Source: an uncultured Pelagibacteraceae bacterium (lineage in GTDB: Bacteria; Pseudomonadota; Alphaproteobacteria; Pelagibacterales; Pelagibacteraceae). From it: a stretch of DNA of 38,562 nucleotides. Under the pieces are notes generated by a model, which saw only the letters and a program-made list of their open reading frames with translations, ran no database searches and was not told the origin of the DNA. This document shows positions 11,988-24,381 of this stretch, piece by piece (positions within the stretch are counted from its first letter, which is position 1; each line of letters begins with the position of its first letter). The DNA is taken from assembly GCA_902617645.1 (NCBI GenBank), contig CACMXM010000006.1, forward strand, positions 1 through 38,562. The letters are read 5' to 3'. Position numbers and translations under genes: made by a program.

Positions 11988-13793
11988 ATGTCAAATCTGG
12001 ATAATATTAGAAATTTCGCAATTATTGCTCATATAGATCACGGAAAATCTACGATTGCAGACAGGATAATCCATCGATGTGGTGGTCTCACGGATAGAGA
12101 AATGAAAGAGCAGGTATTGGACTCCATGGATATAGAAAGAGAAAGGGGAATAACAATAAAAGCTCAAACTGTTAAATTAAATTATAAATCTAAAAATGGA
12201 AAAGAGTACATATTAAATATTATCGATACACCTGGCCATGTAGATTTCAGTTATGAGGTAAGTAGATCGTTATACGCATGTGAGGGATCAATTTTGATTG
12301 TTGATAGTACTCAAGGTGTAGAGGCTCAAACACTCGCTAATGTTTATCAGGCATTAGATATTAATCATGAGATTATACCTGTTTTAAATAAAATAGATTT
12401 ACCAGCATCTGATATCGATAGAACAAAAAAACAAATCGAAGATGTTATTGGTATTGATACATCTCTTGCAGTGCCTTGTTCTGGAAAAACTGGCGAAGGT
12501 ATCGACGAAATTCTTGAGCAAATAATCGAAAATTTACCCTCTCCTGACGGAAAAAAAGAGGAATTATTAAAATGCCTACTAGTAGATAGCTGGTATGATT
12601 CATACCTAGGTGTCATTATTCTTGTAAGAGTAATTGATGGAAAACTAAAAAAAAATATGAAAATAAAAATGATGTCTACAAAACAAGAATATATTATTGA
12701 AAAAGTGGGTGTTTTTACTCCTAAACCAGCAGATATTGATGAACTTAATTCTGGAGAAATTGGTTTTATAATTACTGGTATTAAAAACTTGTCTGAAACT
12801 AAAGTCGGAGACACTATTTGTGATGCAAATAAACCACTGCAAATAGCTTTACCTGGATTTAAGCCAAGTAAGCCAGTAGTATTTTGTGGACTCTTTCCTG
12901 TCGACAGTTCTGAATATCAAAAATTAAAAGATGGATTAGCAAAGTTAAAATTAAACGACTCAAGTTTCTCCTATGAGCCTGAGTCATCTTCAGCTCTTGG
13001 GTTAGGTTTTAGATGCGGATTTTTAGGATTACTACACTTAGAAATTGTAACTGAAAGACTCGAGAGAGAATTTGATATAAATCTTTTAACAACAACTCCA
13101 GGAGTAGTTTATAAAGTACATTTAAATAGTGGTAAAATCTTTGACTTACAAAATCCATCAAGTTTGCCAGATCCAACTTTGATTAAATTAATTGAGGAGC
13201 CTTGGATTAAAGCCACGATTATTACTCCAGATCAGTATCTTGGATCGATTATAAAATTGTGCCAAAATAAAAGAGGCGTGCAAACAAATTTAACTTACTC
13301 AGGTAATAGAGCTGTTTTAAATTACGATATACCTTTAAATGAAGTGGTTTTTGATTTTAATGATCGCTTAAAATCGATGACAAGTGGTTACGCAAGTTTT
13401 GATTATGAGATAACAGGCCACAAAGAGGGGAGTCTTGTTAAACTTGGAATTCTTGTTAATTCAGAGCCGGTTGATGCTTTGGCAATGATGGTGCACAAAG
13501 ATTTTGCGCAATCAATTGGAAGAGAGGTATGTGAGAAGTTAAAGGATTTAATACCAAGACATAATTTTATGATCCCCGTTCAAGCTGCTATAGGAGGAAA
13601 AATAATAGCAAGAGAAACTATAAAAGGCTTTAAAAAAGATGTACTCACCAAAATACACGGTGGAGGAGCTTTAGATAGAAAAAGAAAACTATTGGAAAAA
13701 CAAAAAAAAGGGAAAGCAAAAGCTAAACAATTTGGCAAGGTAGAAATACCCCAAGAGGCTTTTATAGGTGTGCTTAAAATAAATAAAAATTGA
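11988..13793 (+). CDS. lepA: Elongation factor 4 (LepA)
   Basis: [38 protein letters not shown]-terminal [39 protein letters not shown]. Confidence 0.98.
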   Translation: MSNLDNIRNFAIIAHIDHGKSTIADRIIHRCGGLTDREMKEQVLDSMDIERERGITIKAQTVKLNYKSKNGKEYILNIIDTPGHVDFSYEVSRSLYACEGSILIVDSTQGVEAQTLANVYQALDINHEIIPVLNKIDLPASDIDRTKKQIEDVIGIDTSLAVPCSGKTGEGIDEILEQIIENLPSPDGKKEELLKCLLVDSWYDSYLGVIILVRVIDGKLKKNMKIKMMSTKQEYIIEKVGVFTPKPADIDELNSGEIGFIITGIKNLSETKVGDTICDANKPLQIALPGFKPSKPVVFCGLFPVDSSEYQKLKDGLAKLKLNDSSFSYEPESSSALGLGFRCGFLGLLHLEIVTERLEREFDINLLTTTPGVVYKVHLNSGKIFDLQNPSSLPDPTLIKLIEEPWIKATIITPDQYLGSIIKLCQNKRGVQTNLTYSGNRAVLNYDIPLNEVVFDFNDRLKSMTSGYASFDYEITGHKEGSLVKLGILVNSEPVDALAMMVHKDFAQSIGREVCEKLKDLIPRHNFMIPVQAAIGGKIIARETIKGFKKDVLTKIHGGGALDRKRKLLEKQKKGKAKAKQFGKVEIPQEAFIGVLKINKN

Positions 13794-13794
13794 A

Positions 13795-14583
13795 ATGAAT
13801 TTATTTGATTGTTTTATGTATAACAATGAGGAAACATTGTTAGACTTAAGATTACAAACTTTATCAAAATATGTTCAAAAGTTTATATTAGTCGAGTCTC
13901 TTTTCGATCATCAAGGAAATAAAAAAGATGAGTTTTTAAATATTGAGAATTTTAAAAAATATAAAGATAAGATCATTTCTTTAAAAATCGAGAACTTTCC
14001 ATCAAATGTGAATGAACCTTGGAAAAGAGAAAACTTTCAAAGAAATTATATTTCGGAGGCATTAGAAAATTTAAATGATAATGATTATATAATTATTTCT
14101 GATGCAGATGAAATTCCCAATCTTAAAAACCTAAAAAATATAGAAAAAAATAAATTTACTGCGTTCAAGCAATCAAACTATTGTTATAAATTTAATATGA
14201 AAAATGTTACATACCCTGATTGGTATGGTTCTAAGTTATGTAAAAAAAAATATTTAAAATCACCACAATGGTTAAGGAATCAAAAAGTAAAAAACTATCC
14301 ATTTTTTAGAGTTTTCAAAATTAATTGGAATATAATAGAAAATGGAGGTTGGCATTTTTCTTTTCTAATGCATCCAGATGATATTAAAAAAAAGATAAAA
14401 TCATTTGCCCATTCTGAATTTAATAAAAGTCAATATCTTGACATATCAAAAATAAAGAAAACAATTTCTGAGGGAAAAGATTTATTTAATAGAGAACAAA
14501 AATATTCTAAAGTTGATTTAGATAAATCATTTCCTAAATATGTTTTTGAAAATAAAGCAAAGTTACAGGACTGGATTATTTAA
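13795..14583 (+). CDS. GT17-family glycosyltransferase (beta-1,4-GlcNAc-transferase-like)
   Basis: LFDCFMYNNEETLLDLRLQTLSKYVQKFILVESLFDHQG, ISDADEIPN, GGWHFSFL. Confidence 0.8.
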   Translation: MNLFDCFMYNNEETLLDLRLQTLSKYVQKFILVESLFDHQGNKKDEFLNIENFKKYKDKIISLKIENFPSNVNEPWKRENFQRNYISEALENLNDNDYIIISDADEIPNLKNLKNIEKNKFTAFKQSNYCYKFNMKNVTYPDWYGSKLCKKKYLKSPQWLRNQKVKNYPFFRVFKINWNIIENGGWHFSFLMHPDDIKKKIKSFAHSEFNKSQYLDISKIKKTISEGKDLFNREQKYSKVDLDKSFPKYVFENKAKLQDWII

Positions 14584-14585
14584 AG

Positions 14586-15407
14586 ATGGAAAACTTGAAA
14601 ATTTATTGTATTTCAATGTCTAACTCACATTTAGAGAAAATTAAAAAACTTAATTATATACCTGTGGGATTGGGGAATGGAAAATTTGATAAAGAGTGGG
14701 TTAGAGATAATACCTTAGAAAATATTAGTTATAAAAATAGTTGGTATGGTGAAAACACTTTTTATTATTGGTTATGGAAAAATAACTTAAATAAAAATTT
14801 TGATAAAGAGTGGGTTGGATTTTGTCATTATAGAAGATTTTGGACACAAAACTCTGTAGAGCAAAAAAATGAAGTTTTATTTAAATCAATATTACAAAAA
14901 GTACCAAATGAGTGGAAAAATCACGAAGTTGTGCTTCGAGAGGAGTTTTTTGTTAACTCAAGTAAATTAAGTAAAATTTTAAAACATGGTAAAAAACAAC
15001 TTTTAAAAAATCCATTTGTATTTTTATCTAAGAAAACTATGACCATCAAAGTTCATTACGACATGTATCACGGATATGGTGAGCTGGATAAAGCCATTGA
15101 ATTACTTGATGATCAAAATAGAGAGGGATTTAGAAATTTTGTAAATACTCAAGGATCTTTTAATGCAAATAATATATTTATATGTAAATCACCTAAACTT
15201 TATGCGGACTATTGTGGTGTGTTGTTTAAATGGTTAAAAAATTGTGAAGAAATTTTTGGTTTTGATGAAACAAGAGAATATAGTCGCATAAGAGTTTATG
15301 CGTTTCTAGCAGAACGGTTTTTGAGTTACTGGTTTAAAAAAAATTCGAATTATATTGTTTGGCCTTTAAAATTCCATGATATTACAAATGATAAGATAAA
15401 CTTCTGA
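14586..15407 (+). CDS. DUF4422-like putative glycosyltransferase
   Basis: ENTFYYWLWKNN...EWVGFCHYRRFW and NTQGSFNANNIFICKSPKLYADYCGVLF resemble the DUF4422 family. Confidence 0.65.
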   Translation: MENLKIYCISMSNSHLEKIKKLNYIPVGLGNGKFDKEWVRDNTLENISYKNSWYGENTFYYWLWKNNLNKNFDKEWVGFCHYRRFWTQNSVEQKNEVLFKSILQKVPNEWKNHEVVLREEFFVNSSKLSKILKHGKKQLLKNPFVFLSKKTMTIKVHYDMYHGYGELDKAIELLDDQNREGFRNFVNTQGSFNANNIFICKSPKLYADYCGVLFKWLKNCEEIFGFDETREYSRIRVYAFLAERFLSYWFKKNSNYIVWPLKFHDITNDKINF

Positions 15408-15413
15408 ATTAAT

Positions 15414-16313
15414 ATGAAAAAAAAAATTTTTTTAGCGGGAGTGGGCGGAATGTTAGGAGAAGCATTTTATTTAGAATTTTCAAAAGATTATGAACTATAT
15501 TGTACAGATAAAGATGTAAATGAAAAATGGTTACATCATTTAGATTTTTGCGAAAAAGATAATTATAAATTTGAAGTAAAAAAATTTAATCCAGACTACC
15601 TTTTTCATATAGGTGCATTTACGGATTTAGAATATTGTGAGAGACACAAAGTTCAAACAGTTAAAACAAATACAGATTCAGTTATTACCGCGGTCGAGAT
15701 AAGTAATAATTTAAAAATACCTTTATTGTACATAAGCACCGCTGGTATATTTGATGGAACTAAAGAATTTTATGATGAAAAAGATCTGCCAAAACCAATT
15801 GGTGTCTACGCGTCAACAAAATATGAAGCTGAGAAATATGTAGTAAATAATTGTAAAAAATATTTAATTTGTAGAGCTGGTTGGATGATGGGTGGTGGAC
15901 CAAAAAAAGACAAAAAATTTGTTCAAAAAATAATTAAACAAATAAAAGAGGGAAAAAAAGAATTATTTGTAGTTAATGATAAATTTGGTACCCCAACCTA
16001 TACTTTTGATTTTGCAAAAAATACTAAAAAACTATTAGAAAGTAATAAATATGGCTTATTTAATATGGTATGTGAAGGTAAAACTAGCCGACTGGAAGTC
16101 ACAAAAGAAATAATAAATATTCTTAATTTACAAGATAAAATTAAAATAAACCAAGTTAACTCAAGCTATTTTTCCAAAACTTTTTTTGCTGAAAGACCAA
16201 ACTCAGAAAATTTGATAAATAGTGAACTTGATAAAATTGGTCTAAATTTAATGAGACCTTGGAAAGAAACTCTTAGAGAATATATAAACAAATATTATTT
16301 AGATTATATTTAG
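15414..16313 (+). CDS. RmlD-like sugar-nucleotide reductase (SDR)
   Basis: FLAGVGGMLGEAFYLEF, YISTAGIFDGTKEFYDEKDLPKPIGVYASTKYEAEKYV. Confidence 0.85.
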   Translation: MKKKIFLAGVGGMLGEAFYLEFSKDYELYCTDKDVNEKWLHHLDFCEKDNYKFEVKKFNPDYLFHIGAFTDLEYCERHKVQTVKTNTDSVITAVEISNNLKIPLLYISTAGIFDGTKEFYDEKDLPKPIGVYASTKYEAEKYVVNNCKKYLICRAGWMMGGGPKKDKKFVQKIIKQIKEGKKELFVVNDKFGTPTYTFDFAKNTKKLLESNKYGLFNMVCEGKTSRLEVTKEIINILNLQDKIKINQVNSSYFSKTFFAERPNSENLINSELDKIGLNLMRPWKETLREYINKYYLDYI

Positions 16314-16402
16314 GAGAGATGGCCGAGTGGTTTAAGGCGCACGCTTGGAAAGCGTGTTAAGGGGTAACTCTTTCGTGGGTTCGAATCCCACTCTCTCCGC
16401 CA
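16313..16402 (+). tRNA. tRNA-Ser(GGA), CCA encoded
   Basis: GGAGAGA/TCTCTCC acceptor stem, CACGC-TTGGAAA-GCGTG anticodon arm, long variable arm, GTGGG-TTCGAAT-CCCAC T arm, G discriminator plus CCA. Confidence 0.96.
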
Positions 16403-16483
16403 AGCAAAATTGCCAAAAAACCTTAAAAAAAGAATTGCATATTTTTTAACAGTTCGGAATGTTATAAACATATAAAGATAAAA

Positions 16484-17332
16484 ATGAACAATATTTCAGT
16501 AATATTATTATTATTTCATACACGTAAAAATTTAATAGAAAATTTAAAGCAATATAAAGATTTTAAAGTTTTGATTTTGGATCAAAGTAATGATTTAGAA
16601 CTAAAAAAAAAAATTAAAAAATTTCTTCCAAAAATAGAATATTACCACTCAACAAATATAAACATGGGTTTTGCTAGAGGTGTAAATTTCTTAGCTAAAA
16701 AAGTAAAAACAAAATATTTTTTATGTACGCAACCAGATATAAGAATTAATAAAAAATCAATTAAGTATTTATTAAATACATTTTATTTAAAAAAAAATTG
16801 TGTAATTTCTGTTCCAAAAATCGATGATTTTAAAAATTTTAAAATCAAAAACAAAAAAAAAATTTATCCTATTAAAAATATAATTGGAGCAATTTTTTTG
16901 ACAGAAAAAAAAAAGTTTTCAAATATTAATATGTTCGATGAAAATTTCTTTTTTTATTGGGAAGATGTTGATATTTCTAATAGGATACAGAAATCTAAAT
17001 ATAAAATTTACATAAATCATAATTCTAAAGCAGTTCATACCTGGTCATCTACAAAATTTAATTTGCTAACTTTTTATATCAAAGAAACAAATTTTAAATA
17101 TGGAGAACTATTTTACCAGCATAAAAATAATAAACTTAAATATATTAAAATCTTAAGGCAACCATTCACACTATTTTTTTACAGCTTATTATACTTATTA
17201 TTATTAAACCCAAAAAAATCACTTTCTAATTTATTTCGAATCAACGGTATTATTAAATTTATAATTGAAAACCTAATAATTAAACGATCTATCTTTAACA
17301 ATTCAAAATTAACTAAAAAAAAGGATTTTTGA
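16484..17332 (+). CDS. GT2-family glycosyltransferase (rhamnosyltransferase-like)
   Basis: NISVILLLFHTRKNL, KYFLCTQPDIRINKKSI, DENFFFYWEDVDISNRIQKS. Confidence 0.88.
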   Translation: MNNISVILLLFHTRKNLIENLKQYKDFKVLILDQSNDLELKKKIKKFLPKIEYYHSTNINMGFARGVNFLAKKVKTKYFLCTQPDIRINKKSIKYLLNTFYLKKNCVISVPKIDDFKNFKIKNKKKIYPIKNIIGAIFLTEKKKFSNINMFDENFFFYWEDVDISNRIQKSKYKIYINHNSKAVHTWSSTKFNLLTFYIKETNFKYGELFYQHKNNKLKYIKILRQPFTLFFYSLLYLLLLNPKKSLSNLFRINGIIKFIIENLIIKRSIFNNSKLTKKKDF

Positions 17333-17423
17333 ATAAACAGAAAAAAAAAACAAAATATCCTTAATTAACATTGATATATAAAGCTTTTTAAAGGTCGGAA
17401 TGTTTTGTAATTTTATTAAATAA

Positions 17424-19517
<2,094 letters not shown>

Positions 19518-19519
19518 TA

Positions 19520-20806
19520 ATGAAGTTTGAGGATAATTCAGATATTTTTACTTTGAACAGGACTACATATGTTAACTTAAGGTGGATTGCATTTATAGGT
19601 CAAATTTCATCCATCTTTGTTGTAGAATTTTTACTAAACTTTAAATTTAATTACATTCCATGTCTTATCATTATAGGTTTGGGTGTAATTACAAATATTT
19701 TTTTACAATTTAAGATTAAAGAAAATCAAATTAATAATTTTTTGTCTTCAATTTATTTGACTTATGATATTTTACAACTAGGGATTTTATTTTTTTTGAC
19801 TGGTGGAATAAAAAATCCATTTATTTTTTTAATAATTATTCCAGCAGTATTTTCATCTCAGTATCTATCTATTAAAAGTTCGATGATGTTGGTAGTTCTA
19901 ACAACATCTATTATAATTCTACTGAGCTTTTCTTACTTTGAATTACCACATCCAGGAGAAATTCACTTTCATGTCCCAAATTATTATTTATATGCAATTC
20001 CAGTATCAATTTTGATTGGTCTATTATTTTTAGTCTATTTTGCGGCAAAGTTTGGGGAAGAAAATAGAAAGAGAAAAAAAGCTACTGATAAAATTCAAGA
20101 AATAATGGCTAAAGAAAATGAATTACTTTCGTTAGGTGGACAGGCAGCTGCTGCAGCACACTCTTTGGGCACCCCCTTGTCTACAATACTTTTAACTTCT
20201 AAAGAATTACAAAAGGAATTTGGAGGTAATACAAAATTAAAAAAGGACCTAGATTTACTTGTATCGCAAAGTAATAGATGTAGTGAAATTTTAAAAAAAC
20301 TGTCATTAAATCCAAAAATTAACGACGAGTTTATCAATACAAATCTAAACTTGAGAGATTATATAGATGAAATAGTGAGATCTTTTGAAGAAATTAGTAC
20401 TAAAAAATTTAATATAATTTTTGACGAATTTAAAAATCCAATTAGAATTGGTAAATCAACTGAAATTATTTATGGTTTACGAAACTTTATTGGAAATGCC
20501 AATAAGTTTAGCAAAAAAAAAATAGATATATCTTTATCAAATATAAAAAATAGTACACTTGTAAAAATAAGTGATGATGGAGATGGATTTCCTAAAGATC
20601 TGATCAGAAGTGAAAAGCTTGGAGAGCCGTATATCAGGACGTTAAATATTGATAATTCTACAAAACAAGGCTTGGGATTAGGAACATTCATTGGAAAAAC
20701 TTTATTAGAAAAAAACTTTGCAACTGTAAAATTTAACAATTCAGAATATACGGGCGGAGCTGAAGTGACTATAGAATGGAAAGATAGAGACCTTAAAAAA
20801 ATCTAG
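19520..20806 (+). CDS. regB: RegB/PrrB/ActS-family redox sensor histidine kinase
   Basis: Quinone-binding-type motif GGIKNPF; H-box GGQAAAAAHSLGTPLSTI; Cys in NRCSEILKKLS; HATPase SDDGDGFP. Confidence 0.85.
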   Translation: MKFEDNSDIFTLNRTTYVNLRWIAFIGQISSIFVVEFLLNFKFNYIPCLIIIGLGVITNIFLQFKIKENQINNFLSSIYLTYDILQLGILFFLTGGIKNPFIFLIIIPAVFSSQYLSIKSSMMLVVLTTSIIILLSFSYFELPHPGEIHFHVPNYYLYAIPVSILIGLLFLVYFAAKFGEENRKRKKATDKIQEIMAKENELLSLGGQAAAAAHSLGTPLSTILLTSKELQKEFGGNTKLKKDLDLLVSQSNRCSEILKKLSLNPKINDEFINTNLNLRDYIDEIVRSFEEISTKKFNIIFDEFKNPIRIGKSTEIIYGLRNFIGNANKFSKKKIDISLSNIKNSTLVKISDDGDGFPKDLIRSEKLGEPYIRTLNIDNSTKQGLGLGTFIGKTLLEKNFATVKFNNSEYTGGAEVTIEWKDRDLKKI

Positions 20807-22606
20807 TTAGTTAAGTTTTGATTTATTTACAAATAGACCACTCAATTGCTCTATCATTACATCACCAAGTTCCTGAACATCAGTAATTTTTATAGCCTTC
20901 GAGTAATACCTAGATACATCATGTCCGATACCAATCGCTAAAATTTCTATTTCACTTTTATTTTCAATATATCTTACTGTCTTTTTAAGGTGTTTTTCTA
21001 AAAAATCACCAGAGTTAACCGATAATGTTGAATCATCAACTGGAGCACCGTCAGAAATGACCATTAAAATTTTTCTTTCCTCTTTTCTTTTTTTTAATCT
21101 ACTAAATGCCCAATTTATTGCTTCTCCATCAATATTTTCTTTTAGCAACCCTTCTTTTAACATTAGTCCCAAGTTATTTTTGCTTATTCTACATTGAATA
21201 TCTGCGCTTTTATAAATTATGTGTCTAAGATCGTTTAATCTTCCTGGAGATTTTGGTTTATTATTTTTATTCCAATATTCCCTTGATTGACCTCCTTTCC
21301 AATTTTTAGTTGTGAAACCTAGAATTTCCACTTTAACCGAACATCTCTCCAAAGTTCTTGATAAAATATCAGCACATATAGCTGCTATAGTAATCGGTCG
21401 CCCTCTCATTGAGCCTGAATTATCAATTAATAAAGTTACAACCGTATCTTTAAATTCGTAGTCCTTTTCTTTTTTAAAAGACAACGAACTGTAAGGATCC
21501 ATTATAACTCTAGTTAATTTGGAAGTATCTAACAAACCTTCTTCTAAATCGAATTCCCATGCTCTTTTTTGACTAGCTAACAGTTGTCTTTGAAGTTTGT
21601 TTGCTAACTTTGTAATTAAATCTTGAAAACTTACTAATTGTTGATCTAAATTTTTCCTTAATTTTACAATCTCCTCTAAACTTTCTAGATTTTCTGCTTT
21701 AGCAACCTCATCAAATTTAGTTGTAAATACTTTATATTCTTGGTCTGAAGTATTTTTATTAATTTTTTGCATAAAATTTTCTGAATTTTCTTTCTCGCTA
21801 TCAGTATCTATAGAGTTTTCCTCTAGTTGATGTTCTGTAAAATCATAATCCGTATCTACACCCTGATTATCATCTTGAGTATCTTGAGAACTTTGGTCTT
21901 GATTGGAGTCTTCATCATGATTTTCATTGTTGTTTTCTGCCTTATTCTCATTGTTTTGATCATCTTTATCATTTTGTGTCTCATCATTATTTTCAAAGAG
22001 ATCCATATCTTTAAGAATTTCTGATATTTTAGAATTAAATATTTCTTGATTTTGCAGGTTTTTTTGAAAAAATTTAATATGTTTATCAAAAGCTTCGTGC
22101 AATTCTTGCCTCCAAAAACTTAGAATTTTTTCACAATTTTGATTTAAATTTAAATTAAAAAAATTTTTCAACATATAAATTTCAAAGGCCTCAGATATTT
22201 TTACATCGTCTTTACTTTTTATGTGTTCCACTTTTAATTTTGAAATACTATTTTCATAGTTTTCTAGAAAGTTTAGTTTTATACCTTTGAGCATTTGTGA
22301 ACCGAGCAATTCACATCTAATTTTTTCAGAAAATTCATACAATAATTTACAGGATGCATTTTTGGGATAATTTGATTTAAAAATTTCCTCTTTAGAGAAT
22401 TTTTTTAATAAAGCTCTAGAGTCGCTTTCAGCTCTATATTTTACGAATTCCTCTTTTGAATTTAATGTATCGATTTCAAAAAAATTTAAATCTTTTATAT
22501 TTTTTTTATTTTTTGATTTTTTATTTAAATAATTATCCGAAATTGCATTCTCTGTGGAAATTAAAGCAATTTTAAATCTTTCTTTAATATTATTTTCTTT
22601 GCTCAT
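20807..22606 (-). CDS. cobT: CobT-like VWA-domain protein (cobaltochelatase CobT family)
   Basis: Acidic D/E/N/Q-rich linker, then [34 protein letters not shown] (MIDAS) and [16 protein letters not shown]. Confidence 0.88.
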   Translation of the reverse strand: MSKENNIKERFKIALISTENAISDNYLNKKSKNKKNIKDLNFFEIDTLNSKEEFVKYRAESDSRALLKKFSKEEIFKSNYPKNASCKLLYEFSEKIRCELLGSQMLKGIKLNFLENYENSISKLKVEHIKSKDDVKISEAFEIYMLKNFFNLNLNQNCEKILSFWRQELHEAFDKHIKFFQKNLQNQEIFNSKISEILKDMDLFENNDETQNDKDDQNNENKAENNNENHDEDSNQDQSSQDTQDDNQGVDTDYDFTEHQLEENSIDTDSEKENSENFMQKINKNTSDQEYKVFTTKFDEVAKAENLESLEEIVKLRKNLDQQLVSFQDLITKLANKLQRQLLASQKRAWEFDLEEGLLDTSKLTRVIMDPYSSLSFKKEKDYEFKDTVVTLLIDNSGSMRGRPITIAAICADILSRTLERCSVKVEILGFTTKNWKGGQSREYWNKNNKPKSPGRLNDLRHIIYKSADIQCRISKNNLGLMLKEGLLKENIDGEAINWAFSRLKKRKEERKILMVISDGAPVDDSTLSVNSGDFLEKHLKKTVRYIENKSEIEILAIGIGHDVSRYYSKAIKITDVQELGDVMIEQLSGLFVNKSKLN

Positions 22607-23580
22607 TAACTCTGAATATTAATCATTGACTCGGGCAGCTCTTCTCCGAAACATCTTTGGTAATATTCAGAAATAATATTTTTTTCTATTTCGTCACATT
22701 TATTTAAAAATGTTACTCTAAAAGCATATCCAACATCATTAAAAATATTAGAGTTTTCAACCCAATGAAGAACTGTTCGGGGACTCATAACTGTTGAAAT
22801 ATCTCCAGCAATAAATCCTTTTCTTGTAAGTGAGGCTACTTTGATCATATTGCTCACTTTTTCTTTTCCTTTGCTATTATTTAAATTTTTATTTTTTGCT
22901 AATACGATTTCCATTTCCTTCTCTAAGCTTAAGTAATTCAATGTGCTTACAATATTCCATCTATCCATCTGTCCTTGGTTAATTTGTTGAGTGCCATGAT
23001 ATAATCCAGTCGTATCGCCTAAACCGACAGTATTAGTGGTAGCAAACAGTCTAAAGTATTTATTTTGTTTAATAACTTTATTTTTATCTAGCAACGTAAA
23101 ATTTCCATCTGCTTCTAAAACTCTCTGAATCACAAACATGACATCCGGTCTGCCTGCATCGTATTCATCAAAAACTAAAGCAATAGAGTTTTGAATAGCC
23201 CACGGCAATATTCCTTCTTTAAATTCAGTTATTTGTTTTCCATCTTTAAGTGTAATTGCATCTTTTCCAATTAAATCAATTCGACTTACATGACTGTCTA
23301 AATTAATTCTTACACAAGGCCAATTTAATCTAGCAGCTATTTGTTCTATATGAGTAGATTTACCAGTTCCATGATACCCTTGAACTAGAACACGCTTATT
23401 AAAAGCAAAGCCTGACAAAATTGCTAAAGTGGTATCTCTATCAAATATATAATTTTTGTCTATTTCTGGCACATAATCGTTTTTTTTTGAAAATGCCTCA
23501 ATTTCCATATCACTATCAATACCAAATGTTTGATTTACAGAAATTTTTATATCCGGTTTTATATTTAAGTTACTTTCCAA
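22606..23580 (-). CDS. cobS: CobS-like AAA+ ATPase (cobaltochelatase CobS / MoxR type)
   Basis: [96 protein letters not shown]. Confidence 0.92.
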   Translation of the reverse strand: MESNLNIKPDIKISVNQTFGIDSDMEIEAFSKKNDYVPEIDKNYIFDRDTTLAILSGFAFNKRVLVQGYHGTGKSTHIEQIAARLNWPCVRINLDSHVSRIDLIGKDAITLKDGKQITEFKEGILPWAIQNSIALVFDEYDAGRPDVMFVIQRVLEADGNFTLLDKNKVIKQNKYFRLFATTNTVGLGDTTGLYHGTQQINQGQMDRWNIVSTLNYLSLEKEMEIVLAKNKNLNNSKGKEKVSNMIKVASLTRKGFIAGDISTVMSPRTVLHWVENSNIFNDVGYAFRVTFLNKCDEIEKNIISEYYQRCFGEELPESMINIQS

Positions 23581-24097
23581 TTTTTTGCCTATATGTATTT
23601 TTTAATTGTGTATATGCCAGAGTAATTACTTTAAGTTTTTCCTCAAAGCTTTTATCTCCCGCATTAATATCAGGGTGAAATTTTTTGACAAGTTTTTTAA
23701 ACTTTTCTTGAATTTTGTCCCATTTTAAACCTACTTTAACACCTAAAATGCCGAAAGCTTTTATGTCATTATGACTAAAACTTATTTTATTGTTTTTGAT
23801 GAATTGATTCCTGAGATTCTTATCATCTGTACCGTCATTTAAAACATTATTCCATAGAACTTTGAAAAAATTATCAGAAGAGCTAAAACTTTGCGTTTTT
23901 TTGTGCCATGTCATATCCGCTTTTAAAAAATCTATCACGTCTCTGTCAGACATGCCCGCAAAATAATTCCAATTTTTATTAAATTCTTTAACATGCTTTA
24001 AGCATAAAAGTCTGTAATTTTTAGAATTGTCTTTTTCTACAGGAGCACGATATTCTCCAATTTCAAAACAATTATTCCAATCACATATAGTTTTCAT
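23570..24097 (-). CDS. DnaJ-domain protein (start moved to [13 protein letters not shown] track opens at 24148)
   Basis: C-terminal J domain with [56 protein letters not shown]-terminal CX4C...LLCLKHV segment. Confidence 0.85.
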   Translation of the reverse strand: MKTICDWNNCFEIGEYRAPVEKDNSKNYRLLCLKHVKEFNKNWNYFAGMSDRDVIDFLKADMTWHKKTQSFSSSDNFFKVLWNNVLNDGTDDKNLRNQFIKNNKISFSHNDIKAFGILGVKVGLKWDKIQEKFKKLVKKFHPDINAGDKSFEEKLKVITLAYTQLKNTYRQKIGK

Positions 24098-24120
24098 GTT
24101 ATAATAATACATATATTTAT

Positions 24121-24381
24121 ATGAATATAAATGAATTAAATGACACAATTAAAAAAAAAATTTCAGAAGGTATTATCATTGACGAAATTTTTATAGAGGA
24201 CAAAACTTATTTACATTTAAAACATAAAAACTTTGAAAAAAATAAATATCACATAAAAATTACCATCAAATCAAAAGAACTTTCCGCTATGAGTAAAATC
24301 GAATCTACAAAAAAAATATATCAAATTCTAAATTTGGAGTTAAAAAATTATATTCACTCTATTCAAATAACATTGAAATAG
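24121..24381 (+). CDS. BolA/IbaG-family protein
   Basis: 86 aa; HIKITIKSKELSAMSKIESTKKIYQILNLELKNYIHSIQITLK fits the BolA C-terminal pattern. Confidence 0.75.
   Translation: MNINELNDTIKKKISEGIIIDEIFIEDKTYLHLKHKNFEKNKYHIKITIKSKELSAMSKIESTKKIYQILNLELKNYIHSIQITLK

Noticed and set aside
12365-12842. 149-aa and 65-aa minus ORFs inside lepA
   Set aside because: Antisense shadows of the conserved LepA frame.
21827-22089. Low-complexity ORFs ([17 protein letters not shown]... and [19 protein letters not shown]...) in cobT
   Set aside because: Alternative frames of the repetitive acidic D/E/N/Q linker of CobT, not independent genes.
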